Shown: positions 1 through 10,438 of the stretch, piece by piece
How positions within the stretch are numbered: position 1 is the first letter of the stretch
Layout of the letters: each line of letters starts with the position of its first letter
Source of the DNA: Pictodentalium vernedei
Taxonomy: Eukaryota > Mollusca > Scaphopoda > Dentaliida > Dentaliidae
DNA length: 64,000 bases
Assembly: GCA_031216915.1 (NCBI GenBank)
Contig: CM062296.1
Span: 668,006,753 to 668,070,752 of the forward strand
Direction: 5' to 3'
Notes under the pieces: generated by a model
Databases searched by the model: none
The model's input: the letters and a program-made list of their open reading frames with translations, nothing else
Told to the model about the DNA's origin: nothing
Position numbers and translations under genes: made by a program

Positions 1-337
1 TATCAACTTCTTCTGAAACCTGCTTTGCCATTGGAGCAATGGTTTAATCTTGCGAATTGGAATTTCCCAGTAACGGCTCTGAAAATCAGTCTTAATGCCT
101 GGGAAATTCATAAACTAGAATCAGGAATCAAAGGTTGCATTCTGCTGCTCTCATTCTATGAATTTCCCGAATATTGGGACTGATAGAAATGAGAACTGGT
201 AAATTCTGGTAATGTGACTGACTTTCAAAAATGAAAACCAGAGAATTTCCATTCCCGGGATTAAACCCTAGGATTAAATCATCAACCTTTGAATCATCAA
301 CCTTTCAATCCCAAGTCAATGCTTTCAGCAATGAACC
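1..337. other. No recognisable feature
   Basis: AT-rich sequence with no open frame of note and no similarity that I can see to the repeats elsewhere in the window. Confidence 0.5.
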
Positions 338-556
338 CAAGGCTGAAAATAAGCAGGCTGACATTTGAAGAATGAGGTCCCCAGAGGGTGAATTTGATGA
401 TGCTATCCCATACAGTGGGCCAATTTATCCTCTAGGTACCTTTTTCTGTTTAGTTTTGAGACCCTGATTCAGATTGAGGTTCACAGAGGATAAATTTAGT
501 GATGCTACCCTGCTGTGCAGGGTAGCATCACAAAATTTTCACCCTCCGTTTTGAAA
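338..556. mobile_element. Fold-back MITE A, copy 1 (right end lost)
   Basis: The left end resembles AAGCCTGAAAATAAGC and leads into GAGGTCCCCAGAGGGTGAAT. The inner part carries the GGTAGCATCAC palindrome around 515-535. The element breaks near position 556, before the expected inverted copy of its left end. Compare the complete copies at 33484-33732 and 59561-59811. No coding capacity; the superfamily is not known to me. Confidence 0.75.
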
Positions 557-569
557 ATATAATTCAAAA

Positions 570-898
570 CTGAGTAGCTGTAGCTGAACTACACAGGAAA
601 ATGTTCAGACGAAAGGAATTTTGAATTTTCTAAGTGGAAAACGGACCATAACTCTAGACAAAATGAGTGGAATAAACTCACGCTAAACAGGTATCGTTCC
701 CCCATTATGCTCTATCATATCGCCAATATCATTCAAATCGGAGTAGCCATGGCTGAGATACAAGGGAACATGTTGGTACAGATGGATGAACAGATGGACG
801 AATGTACGGATGAATGGACGTACAAACAGATAGATGGACGAACAGGTGGACAGAGGTCTCCACCAGATAGCCTTCCACTTTTCAAGTTGGGGGGATAA
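570..898 (+). mobile_element. Pearl-like element fragment P0
   Basis: The body shares the phrase around GGACCATAACTCTAGA with the elements at 4080-4655 and 58490-58775. It ends in a degenerate GATGGACGAACAG microsatellite (775-855) and a GGGGGGATAATAAA terminus, the layout of a pearl-like 3' end. The open frames here are read-through of the microsatellite and are not genes. Confidence 0.55.
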
Positions 899-899
899 T

Positions 900-1018
900 A
901 AATGCTCAGTCATCACTAGAATTCTGGAAAGTGAACAAATTCCTGTTAACTGAATACTCCTATTAACTGAATAACTTTCGCAGGCAAAGTGGCTATTCAA
1001 TTAACAGGGTTCCACTGT
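900..1018. mobile_element. Pogo-like MITE end (fragment)
   Basis: It contains CTGTTAACTGAATA and ATTCAATTAACAGGG and finishes in TTCCACTGTA, matching the ends of the longer copy at 19970-20436. The terminal form (CAGTRGARCCC-type, TA flank) resembles pogo/Tigger MITEs. That class is inferred. Confidence 0.45.
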
Positions 1019-1925
1019 ACTACATGAAACCAACTTTTAACCCACATATTTTTTATTTCTGTCACTCTGAGACCAAGAAATTAAAAAAAAAACAGAATTA
1101 AATTTCAAGGGTTAACTAATTATGGAATAAAATCAGTATTGTGGCTCTCCAGAGATTGCTGAAAGCCACATTAAAGTACCTATTTTGCCAAACACGTTTT
1201 CTAACTAGGCAAATAAAAACATGTTATTCAACTCAATTTCTGTTAAATTCATTGAAGAGTCTATTTTCTATGACCTCCAATGGGAGGGAAAAAATGTGTG
1301 AGATGAATTTGTTAAGACCAATATTAGCATATACATAGCAAAGCCTTCTCTTGTCATTAATGGTATGGAACACTGATCGTCAGTGTTGGTTCAATATCTT
1401 GAGAAGCAATATCTTGGTTTTGAAACAAAGTACAGTCAGTGTAAGCACAGAACAATAAACAGAGGATATCTTGAGTTTATGGGTAGATATCAACAGTTAC
1501 CTCATCAGCTGGCAGGCGAAACATGTATTTACACCAGTGACTTTACAGCTTGTGGAAATTAATATAAAATTCCTTGAGCCCGTAAATGTGAGAAGTCACT
1601 ATTTCAACATATTCCCATAGCTCCATGCAGTCTCAAACAGTTCCACTTGTCCCTACTTGCCATTCAAAAACACCCTGCAACACTCATGCTCACATCTACA
1701 TTTGATACAAACTTGATGTTGTTCAGTTTCAAAAGTGTGCCAGAAACCATTTCAATCTGAGTAGTCTTTCAACAGTTATTGACCATTTTGACTGAAAAAT
1801 CCCCCAAATAGTTCCACTGAACTTGACCAATATTATTTTATATATAATTAATTAATAAATATTGTTTTACATCAGCTGATTGAGGTTTCATAAATAAAAT
1901 ACATAATAATGTATTCCAAAATCAA
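1019..1925. other. No recognisable feature
   Basis: AT-rich unique-looking sequence. I found no repeat match inside the window and no convincing gene. Confidence 0.4.
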
Positions 1926-2334
1926 GAATGAAAGTGTCAATTGGAGTTGCCACGATTATTTGTTTTAATAATCGATAATCGGCCAGCAATAATCGACAAT
2001 AGATTTATCGTATCATATACCATATGGGGATTTTTCTTGAAAGTACCCACGAAATATTCACTTACTATTAGTTAGTTACTAAATATTAAGATAAAGACGA
2101 ATATCGTTTCTAAGGAACCAGACTGCCCTATACAGTATTATATAATGCCTATCAAAAGACTCCCTTTAAGAAGTTATCATTTATTGTCCCCAATGTGGAA
2201 CACATACTAAGACAGGGAAGAAATTCTCCAAATTTCTTCCCTGCCTGAGTGTGCATTCAGCCAATTCAGTTATACTAAATCCACATGACAAACCATATCT
2301 AATACTAAATCTCCTTTTTCCCAACACATTATAA

Positions 2335-2477
2335 GTTATTGAGATGAATTGACGGCAACATGGTCTGAGGTTTGCAGCTCGGTGCTCATGTTCAACCGAG
2401 ACACGAAGCATCAAGGTTGAACATGCGCTCCGAGCCGCAAACCTCAGACCATGTTACTGTCAACTCATCACAATAAC
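2335..2477. repeat. Long imperfect palindrome inside the hAT-like element
   Basis: Two arms of about 62 bp read GTTATTGAGATGAATTGAC outward to its inverse near 2459-2477, around a short loop at 2398-2414. A good hairpin former; probably an older fold-back MITE or the element's own core. Confidence 0.8.
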
Positions 2478-2527
2478 GTATATGTTCCAATAAGACACTA
2501 ACCATAGCCCAAAACCTATGTCGTGAA

Positions 2528-2625
2528 ACACGAGAGGCTTATTTAATAAACCTGTGATTGTTAAAAGTTGCCTTGTTCAAGCCAACTTTTAACAATCACA
2601 GGTTTAGAAAATAAACCTCTCGTGT
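2528..2625. repeat. Palindrome inside the hAT-like element
   Basis: The arms start ACACGAGAGG and end CCTCTCGTGT. The inner arms CCTGTGATTGTTAAAAGTTG pair with their inverse around a loop of about 11 nt near 2571-2581. Confidence 0.8.
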
Positions 2626-4079
2626 ACCACACCATTGGATAAATAATCAATAAACAGATAAACTCATTCCATCGTAAATCGGTTTTGTAATTTAAACAAC
2701 ACTTCATCCGGAACACCGTCTGCTACACGTGTGAAAAATACAGAAAATGACACGGCTTGCTAGTCACTCAGTTGATGAAGGAATTATAAAACGGGCGGCG
2801 ACGTCATTTCAAATATTTTGTGTTGTGACATCAGACGATAACATTTGTCACTTGAGCCGTAAACATAGAATTAATCTAAGCCAGCTCTCAGCCAATCAGA
2901 GGAGGAGGATTTTAGTCTTATTGGAACATAGAAATAGATATTTTAGATATGAAAGAGGATACCACTTTTACAAATAAAGTACTACGTTCTGGTCGACAAA
3001 GCCCTTGGTTATGAAACAAAACACTAATTGATTACTCATATAATCAACAATTAATTAACTAATTCATTAATTGTGGCACCTATAGTGTCAATGACACTGT
3101 AGTTCAACTTGACAAACTTAAACTTGGTAAGTTCAAATGAAAATGTTGAGTTCAAAGATCATTACTAATGGCAACATTTGGCAACGTTTTTCAAGAGAAA
3201 TGAAAGAAAATGAAAAACTCCCATCTAGAGGTAGCTCCAACAAGCACACCATGTTTCAAAGCAAATGTAAAGGTGAACTGCACAGTTTTCCAAAAGAATA
3301 TGACCCCAGGGATTTGTTTTGAACAAACTTGAATCTCACCCCACTAAGGATGTTAAAGAAGAAGATTTTGAAAAAAATATTCCTCTAAGTAAAAATTTGG
3401 GCTGCAACAGTGAGCCCAAATATGTCTTCAGGAACATGATTTGAACAATCTTCAAGCCACTGACACCCTCCCCCAAAGATACTGTGTACCAAATATCAAG
3501 AGATTTTGAATGGTAGATCTGAAGAAGATTTTTAAATAAATTTCCTCATATTGCACGAAGTTAAAATTTGGGTTCCCAAATATGAACCAAAGGATTTGTT
3601 TCGATCAACTCTGAATCTAACCCCTCTAAGGATGTCGTATAACTAAGCATTAAAAAATTCTGATTGGCAGTTCTGGAGAAGATTTATTTAATTTTGTAAA
3701 ATATTTTAGTGGTGTTAGAATTATGCCCCTTATGGTGTCCCCTATGTGCAGGGCAAGCTTACTGGAACAAACTTGAACTGACATATGATAAGGAACATGC
3801 AAATCAAATTTGTTTCATTTTGGCCTAGTAGCTTATGAGGGGAAGTCGATAATGTAAAGTTCACGCCAGATGGACATATGACAGACGAATGATGAATGGG
3901 AAGTGATCACTAAAGCTCTCCTTGAGCTTTGCTCAGGTGAGCTAAAAAGGATAAAAAAGTAGACAAGAGAATTTCCACCAGATCATGACCCAGTTGTGAT
4001 TCAGTCACAATTGTCAGTCTGCTTTTGTAATGACAGTATACTGTATGTGCAAAGAACAATTATGGACACAGTTATTTAT

Positions 4080-4655
4080 CCAACATAAGAGGTGCTTAAA
4101 GCTGAAAAAAGTGGAAAAAGGCCCATAACTCTAGAGAAAAAATTGGTCAAAACCTGTTACTTGTAAATATCCTTTCCACTATGGTTGTCTATCAGCATAC
4201 CAAAGATCGTTTGAATCCAACATCCGCTGACTGAGGTATGAAGGTCCAAAAGTTGTTACAGATGGATGGACAGACAGATGGATGGATGGATGTAGTGGCA
4301 TCATGCCAACGGTGCACGGAGGGTTCGGGCCCCCCAAATATTTTCGGTGAAGGCCTGGGAAGTGCCATTTTCAGCAATCTGGGAGGCATTTTTTGCCAAA
4401 ATTTTGGGGCACGCTACGCACCAACCGATGGTGGCACTCCACTTAGATTGTGTTACCAATCTGGGCCCCCCCAGATTTTTCCCTAGCATCACGCCCCTGG
4501 ATGGATGGATGGGCAGACAGACAGACAGATGCCTAGACAGATGGACGTACGAATGAATGGGCAAAAGGATGGTTTGATGGACAACCAACTGGATGGATGG
4601 ATAGAACCCATTTCTATATCCCTCACAAACTTCATTTTGGTGGGGATAAAAATAA
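4080..4655 (+). mobile_element. Pearl-like element P2a with split microsatellite
   Basis: The body contains GGCCCATAACTCTAGA, as in the fragments at 570 and 58490. It is followed by a GATGGATGGACAGACAG microsatellite, split in two (4257-4292 and 4499-4605) by an insertion. The 3' end is a hairpin TATCCCTCAC ... GTGGGGATA followed by AAAA. The left boundary is uncertain. Confidence 0.6.
4293..4498. mobile_element. Possible small hAT-like MITE inside the microsatellite
   Basis: About 206 bp of GC-richer sequence with runs of C and G interrupts the GATGGATG microsatellite. The right end reads GCATCACGCCCCTG, whose inverse CAGGGGCGTGATGC is a common form for hAT termini; the left end GGCATCATGCC is only weakly related. 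GATGGATG flanks both sides but is also the microsatellite unit, so the duplication cannot be proved. Confidence 0.45.
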
Positions 4656-4662
4656 TATATAA

Positions 4663-6152
4663 TCAAGAGGCCCCACAGGGCCTGAAGCACTCATCTTGAA
4701 CAGTACACAATATAAACAGAGACCAAGAATGAGTCTACATTAAGCAATCCATTTCCATAGGATACACTGTCAATCCTTGAGCCCCGCAGGAGTGAGAAAA
4801 ATAATCCGGGCATCATGGCTTTTTTTCAGTTGATCATGATGTAAAATGTAAAGCTCCCCTATGAAGCGCTTTGATACAACCTATGTGGATTAATCTTAGT
4901 TATATGCCTCTAGAGTGTACTGCATACAAAATTTCTAATTCTTCAGCTACATGGCCAATTCCGGCTCCCATTGGGAGCCCAAATATTAACCCAGGCTATC
5001 GATTTGAACAAAATTGAATCTGACTTCCCTAGAGATGTTGTTTACCAAATATGAAAGCATTCTCACTGTTGGATCTGAAGAAGAGAAATTTTAAAGAAAT
5101 TTCTTCATATTGCACTAAGTTAAAATTTGGGCTACCATAGCGAGCTCAAATATTAACCTATGAATCCGACTTGAACAAACTTGAATCTGACCCCCTAGAG
5201 ATGTTGTATACCAAATATGAAAGCATTCTGACTGGCGGATCAGCAGAAGAAGATTTTTAATGAAATTTCCTCATATTGCACAAAGTTAAAATTTGGGCTA
5301 CCATAGGGAGCCCAAATATATACCTAGGGATCTGATTTGAACAAACTTGAATCTGACTCCCCTAGAGATGTTGCATACCAAATATGAAAGCATTCTGAAT
5401 GGTGGATCCTCTTGCTGTAGTTGGATGACTGGTTCTGGAGAAAAATTTTTTTTTAAGTTTTGCAAATATGCTGACTCAGCATTTTTTCGATGCCCCTCTA
5501 CAGAACACCCTAACATAACAGATGGCATTCGTTTTTTACCATTCAATCCTACTGGTCCTAAGGATACTTCATACCAAATAACAGCTCTCTGTTTTGTGTG
5601 GTTTGGGAAATATGGGCGTTTGAAAATATTTCTATTTTTAGCTCCTGGAGTTCACATGCAGGTTTCTTCTTTTTTTTGCACGAGTCAAGTACTTATGACC
5701 CAATAATACCACCTATCAAATTTGGTTCAAATTGGACCATTGGTTCAGAAAATAGAAATTTGGGGCGGGGCCAGAAATCTTACCCCCACCATTACAAGGC
5801 CAAATATTGCTTCACGAACTTCATTTGAACAAACTTGATTCTACACCTCGAAAGGAAGCTCCATAACAAATATCAAGTCATTGTACCCACTGGTTCATGA
5901 GAAGAAGATTTTAAAAATATTTTGGAGCATTCTCTCCCACCCTCTTCCTATGCGGCTGGGCATGTTGAGTTGAACAAAACTGCAATGCCCCTTTAGGACC
6001 ATCACTCACACAAACTTTCACTAGAATTGGCCCAGTGGTTTTGGAGGAGAAGATCAAAACATGGTGTTGATGGACGACAGATGCCTGACGACGGATGGAG
6101 AGCGATGAGATTAGCTCAGCTTGACTTTGTCAAGATGAGCTAAAAAAAATGC
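4663..6152 (+). mobile_element. Pearl-like element P2 (AAGAGGCCC head)
   Basis: The head AAGAGGCCCCACAGGGCCTG is followed by CACTCATCTTGA. The body has about three tandem units of roughly 165 bp around 4960-5440 (key phrase TTTGGGCTACCATAG at 5130 and 5294). The tail has the degenerate ATGGACGACAGATG stretch and a hairpin AGCTCAGCTTGAC / GTCAAGATGAGCT, then AAAAAAAA. The 5' motif CTCATCTTGA is the exact inverse of TCAAGATGAG in the 3' stem. The open frames inside are not conserved between units. Confidence 0.75.
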
Positions 6153-6205
6153 CCATCCACATGGAATTTTTCCAAAAAATGGCCTGAGAAACAGAAGATC
6201 AACTT
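6153..6205. repeat. End of fold-back MITE R
   Basis: The phrase AAAAAATGGCCTGAGAAACA matches the right end of the repeat at 39816-39865 and, inverted, the left end near 38440. It directly abuts the 3' end of P2, as the matching sequence abuts the element ending at 39815. Confidence 0.5.
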
Positions 6206-6303
6206 TGTGGGACCTAAAGGGTAATTTTCCAAAAGTGGGAGCAGAAAAACTGAATACGCAAATTTAAATGGATATGGAAGAACTACACTATGGTAATACT
6301 CAC

Positions 6304-6360
6304 CTCTCTATAATTCCTTACACCGGCTTCTCTGAATGTTGGTTTGCATTTTAAGTTTTT
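6304..6360 (-). other. Candidate 57-nt exon, gene unknown
   Basis: On the minus strand a good acceptor (TGTGTTTTCAG) precedes 57 nt that are open in only one frame, reading KNLKCKPTFREAGVRNYRE, followed by a good donor (GTGAGTATT). The sequence is not in any repeat family I see. The length is a whole number of codons and the open frame is phase 0 at both ends. I do not recognise the peptide. Chance matches to splice consensus are expected in 64 kb, so this is only a candidate. Confidence 0.3.
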
Positions 6361-7593
6361 CTGAAAACACACAAAAGAAAACAAAATTTAATTCAAAGTT
6401 TTGAACAATATCGATTCTTAATTATTTCAGCATCACAATTGTTTCTCAAATAATAGCAAAAGTTTGGGGTATCTTTATCTTGGCAGATCAAATGCTGTTA
6501 TGACACATTGTGGAAAAGGGCTCCTTCCAATGTGTCACAAACAGTATGCCAGCAGTGCTAACCCTTGAGTTGAGGGATGGAGATTTATACATTTTCCCTA
6601 TACTTTGAAAGCCTACCTCCAATGTCTTTGTATTTGTTTCTAGTCAAGTCTACAGAGGCAGACAAGACTTGCCTAGAAACAACTGACAAGGTACTTAGAA
6701 AACAAGCTTTGAGTTTACTCAAACAAAGCATGTTAGGGCACCTGTTCCTTTGCATTAAAAAAGTGATCAAAGTTGGAATTAGGCCCCTAAGGGTTAAAGG
6801 GACAATGAGCCGCTAATTTGAAAAAATATCGACGCTCAGATTTTTTTTGAATGTGAAGAAAGATCCTATTAAAAAGCGGCTGTGTGCAAAGTATAGGGAG
6901 TCGGAAGCAACAGGAAATTACTTAAATCTATGATTAAAAAACTTTTATGCAGATGAATTTTCATAAGATATGACATTGCAAAGCTATAAACATAGTTGCC
7001 CTAAGTAATCGGATGTAAAGAGAATTGGGTGTTGTAATTTCTGATACACATGGAAATAATTTAATACCTCAGTTGCATTCCAAATATTTGATTACCACAA
7101 ACAACAACTTGACATTATTTTAGCAATAACTGGGCATTATAAGATCAAAAACATTGTATTATTTCAAATGAAGTGCAGTTATGCTTCCAATAAAAGCTAT
7201 AGAATAAGAATCAACATCGGCAAACCAAGATAGGTCTCCTGGATGCACATGCTATAAATAGAAACAAGAATATACAAACATTTCTGAGCAAGAAAATTTT
7301 GACGAATGTGGAAAACATCATTGCACTTTGCACAGTTCTGAAAATTTCCAAGATCGGGATGAAAAACTATGGTATTGTCTTTTGATAAAGCCAGTAAATT
7401 CTCGCCTTTACACTAATTTACTACACACCTGTTCTATGAAATCCACATCTACAGCAACACTAAACCATGTGGAAAATGAAAACGAAATTGTTGATGGTCT
7501 ATTTTTAAATAGAACTGAAATTTCACTGGAATTTTCTACAAATCGTGCACTGCAATTACAATTAGAATTGCAAGTGATAGCTAAAAATTGTCC
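6361..7593. other. No firm feature
   Basis: AT-rich sequence. The open frames at 6577-6816 and 7328-7657 have no recognisable domain, and the second runs into a palindrome. Confidence 0.4.
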
Positions 7594-7653
7594 CTTGAGT
7601 TCCAATGTGTTCTATGTGCCAATAGGCACATATAACACATTGGAACTCAGAGG
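7594..7653. repeat. Near-perfect palindrome (MITE core)
   Basis: Arms CTTGAGTTCCAATGTGTT and its inverse AACACATTGGAACTCAG meet at ATGTGCC AAT AGGCACAT. It has the look of the centre of a fold-back MITE. Confidence 0.85.
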
Positions 7654-7782
7654 ATGAAATAGTAACATGGGTTTCCCATGCAAATTTGGTTGGTGATAAA
7701 ATGTATTCTTTTTGTTGATAGTTGTCAAATAAATTGCTCAGTGTCCTTCTAATAATTGTTTTTATAGACATGAAGGTGTGTA

Positions 7783-7948
7783 ATAAACACAGAATGACAC
7801 AAATGTGTGAATGGGTTAATCGGAATGGCCCTTGTGTCATTGCAGAAGGATAAAACACGAGGCCTGTGGCCTCTCGTTCTATCCTTCTGCGCTGGCACTC
7901 GTGCCATATCGATTAACCTATTCAAACACGCATGACATTCTGTGTATT
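7783..7948. repeat. Long palindrome (fold-back MITE)
   Basis: Arms of about 80 bp run from ACACAGAATG to its inverse CATTCTGTGT, through GGGTTAATCG and TCGATTAACC. The centre is GAGGCCTGTGGCCTC. No coding capacity. Confidence 0.82.
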
Positions 7949-8011
7949 CATTTAATCAATACGAATTCATTCATGCAAATGATATATGAAACATAAGGGT
8001 ACTTTTCAATA

Positions 8012-8222
8012 TTTATTTATTTATATATTCATTTTTAAGGTCACTTACTCTTGCACAATGGCTAAACGTGACTGCAACAAGGAGGTAAAGTCAAGTCCAG
8101 CAAACTGTTTACACCCATGTTGCCCATTTTAGAGGAATTCCACCCCACGCATCGGTGACCGGGCCCTATTTTACCGGTAAAACAGAGCACTGCTTCACTT
8201 CCCAGGGTTCCCATGGGAAACT
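8012..8222 (-). mobile_element. SINE-G copy 1
   Basis: Family recognised by TTTAAGGTCAC, GCACAATGGCTAA, CCCATTTTAGAGGA, CCTATTTTACC and CCCAGGGTTCCCATGGG in order on the plus strand. Inverted, the element ends in a (AATA)n tail, so the sense strand is minus. About 210-230 bp, non-coding. No polymerase III boxes are obvious, so SINE-like is inferred from length, tail and copy number. Confidence 0.75.
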
Positions 8223-8364
8223 ATTCCATAACAAATATTGTAGTTTTGTCAAATGGTCAACTTATTAGTTTTTAAAAATTCAAGGCTTATTTTCCCTTTA
8301 TTAACCCCCTTTACTTGGATACCAAACAGATAAACTATCAACACTCTATTTAATTCCTCAGAGG

Positions 8365-8603
8365 TTTGTGTTTATGTTTGGGGTTTTTAGATCACTTTTA
8401 GTATCTATGGCTATATCATGACCACAACAAAAGTACAAAATCAAGTCTAGCCCATCATTTATAAATGTACTGTTCATTTTAGAGCATGCTCAACACTGGC
8501 ATTTATTACTGGAGCCTATTATCCCAGAAAAGCAGAATTTGTTTACAATAGCAAACAAACATTTCTCCACTTCCCAGGGGTTCCAAGTGGGGAATTTTCT
8601 CAA
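8365..8603 (-). mobile_element. SINE-G copy 2 (diverged)
   Basis: Contains TTTAGATCACTTTTAG, ATGGCTATATCATGACC and CACTTCCCAGGGGTTCC in the family order; an older variant with GCTATATCATGAC in place of GCTAATCATGAC. Confidence 0.65.
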
Positions 8604-8639
8604 TACTATCAGGAATTTAACTGGAACAGGCTATACAGT

Positions 8640-8930
8640 AGAAAAAAACTCCATGGTTCGATCCATGGTTCGATCCAGGGGTAACTGCATTGTGTCCTTG
8701 GGCAAGACACGTAATCCCGATTACCTACAGGGGGTACTAAGGCATACTGCACATCGATGATGCACTTGCGTTCAACCATGCTTGTGTGAAGTTAGTATGT
8801 TGGAGAGTTGTCTGGCAGTTGCCCACTGGTAATCTCCAGTACTCTAGCTTCCTCTACCTGTAAAACTGTCTGACACGATGTGACCCTGACTGTCAAAGTG
8901 TTGTTAAGCTCAAATAAATAAGTCACTAAA
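8640..8930 (+). mobile_element. SINE-T copy (tRNA-type head partly lost)
   Basis: A B-box-like GGTTCGATCC occurs at the start, followed by the conserved TCCTTGGGCAAGACAC. The body has ACTAAGGCATACTGCAC and GTGTGAAGTTAGTATGTTGG, and the tail is TCAAATAAATAA. The A-box region is missing or replaced by a duplicated GTTCGATCCATG. The open frame at 8539-8760 only reads through repeats. Confidence 0.75.
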
Positions 8931-9904
8931 CCCTTTGAAACCGAGAGGTCATTTTTCAAGCCCAGTAACATGCTGTATCATACTTTTATTAAGTAGGATG
9001 GCCACTAAATGAATGCGTGTGGCCGACCAATCAATATTTTCAAATGTGCATGTTGAAAATATTAATTGGTCTTCCCCTAAATAAGGAATATGGACTCTTC
9101 CAATTGCTGCCTTTGAACTGACATGGAAGATAACACCATAGTTCAAAGGGTGTTATCTGTCTGAAAATGCAAGATGACACATGACTGCATTGTTTTAGAA
9201 AAGGTATCAGTGACTGGAGTGGTAGTAGTATTCTGTTACATTCACTTGCATTGCACAAGCTCTTCAGCTTTTTGTATGAATTAGTAGACAAAAGAATCTT
9301 TGCATTTCATATGAATATACCCCAATACCAGGGTTCTTTTCCTTAACCCTGAAGGTCGTTCATGTATAACATTGCTACTTATTTCAGTCCATGCAACACA
9401 GGTGAGCCATTCCCTCAATTCAAAGCTATAGAATTAATTAACGCACATGTCCTACAAAGAGACAGGTGACATGAGCGTGGATGTCTTTCCCAAAGGATAC
9501 CTTTTGTTCATAAATGCACTGAATGTTCCAAAATAACAATGTGACACACTATGTAAAATGAGGTCAAATGGGTGAGTTTAAAACTTTCGAGGGTACATTA
9601 TACCTTCCAACCTTCATGTTATATTCAAAGCATCCCTTTCAACCATCACATCCTACAGATGACGTGTAATCAATCAAGTAAATTTCCAACAACTGTTTCA
9701 ATTTTCCTCCACCATTCCCACCACCGCATGATAAGTGTTAAGGAGAGTCAAGCTACCTGTACATGTTTTTGGATGTCATTTGCCTTCAGAGGTTATCGGA
9801 CCAGTGCAAGTTCAGTTCTGTAACTCTGTTGCTTGCTTTCATTTTGTTCCATATGCAATTAACTTCACTCATGTAAGCGATTGCTTTGTCCTGTGGTTGA
9901 GAGC
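8931..9904. other. Mostly featureless; one short palindrome
   Basis: A palindrome GACCAATCAATATTTTCAAA with its inverse lies at 9025-9071. Otherwise AT-rich sequence with no recognised gene or repeat. Confidence 0.45.
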
Positions 9905-10066
9905 AAGCCTGGAAATAAGCAGACTGCCATCTGCAAGATGAGGTCCTCAGAGAGTGAATTTGGTGATGCTACCCTGCTGTGGCATCACTAAATTTACCAT
10001 CTATGAACCTCAATCTGAATCAAGGTCTCAAAATCTAAGCAGAAAGAGGTACCCATAGGATGGGAT
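9905..10066. mobile_element. Fold-back MITE A, copy 2 (truncated)
   Basis: Starts AAGCCTGGAAATAAGC and carries GATGCTACCCTGCTGTGGCA. It stops after AGAGGTACCCATAGGAT without the inverted end. Orientation is opposite to the copies at 338 and 33484. Confidence 0.8.
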
Positions 10067-10260
10067 AGCTCCAAATTATTGGAGAGTGCTAACAGGCACT
10101 CTCCAATAATTTGTAATAAAACAAATTTGTAAACACATAGAATTATTTACCTTTGAATGAATATGAAACATGGATAAGGAAAATGTTGGCTTTTGCTATG
10201 GTACCCTAATTTTCTGAAAGGCCTGATTGTGGCTTCTTACAGCACTTAACCAGTTGAAAA
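10067..10260. mobile_element. Fold-back MITE D, copy 1
   Basis: The core hairpin CAAATTATTGGAGAGTGC / GCACTCTCCAATAATTTG is followed by CAAATTTGTAAAC and TGAATATGAAACATGG. The same layout occurs at 16690-16900. Confidence 0.65.
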
Positions 10261-10438
10261 TCTCATTATTTTGATCTCTATTTTAGTTGTTCTGTACTGA
10301 TTTTGTGTTGTATGATTACTGCAAAAAAAAACCCCAAAAAACTATCAGTGAAATCAACATGGAAGCTCTAGTATTTAATTTTAGGCTCTCACAACTGGAT
10401 TTTAGGCACCGCCGACTATTCCATCAGGAATAAAAAAT

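Larger units (their letters stand above)
1941..3083. mobile_element. hAT-like non-autonomous transposon with 8-bp target duplication
   Basis: The element is 1,143 bp and flanked on both sides by AGTGTCAA (1933-1940 and 3084-3091), the 8-bp duplication typical of hAT elements. The ends are related in inverted orientation: GTTGCCACGATTA at the left and TAATTGTGGCACC at the right. Removing element and one duplication rebuilds the palindromic head of a pearl-like element seen intact elsewhere in the window. No transposase is visible. Two large palindromes lie inside. Confidence 0.82.
1926..3946 (+). mobile_element. Pearl-like element P1, split by a hAT-like insertion
   Basis: The 5' head AATGAAAGTGTCAA is interrupted at 1940 and resumes at 3084 with AGTGTCAATGACACTGTAG, rebuilding the palindromic head AGTGTCAATGACACT seen at 10439, 33749 and 48062. 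The body (3140-3880) has the phrases GAACAAACTTGAATCT and AAATTTGGG of the elements at 4663 and 17830. It ends in a GACGAATGATG degenerate microsatellite and a hairpin stem TTGCTCAGGTGAGCT followed by AAAAA. Without the insertion it is about 880 bp. The head is of one subfamily and the body and tail of another, so it is probably a chimera. Confidence 0.7.

Noticed and set aside
1500-1570. Possible minus-strand exon near 1502-1547
   Set aside because: The acceptor is poor, two competing acceptors give different frames, and the frame reads on through the donor to a stop; too ambiguous to list.
8012-8222. SINE-G as a solo LTR
   Set aside because: No TG...CA ends and no 4-6-bp duplication; the AATA tail and 5' truncations point to LINE-type insertion.
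10120-10180. Donor-like GTAAATAATT on the minus strand
   Set aside because: It lies in MITE D, which is repeated at 16690-16900.
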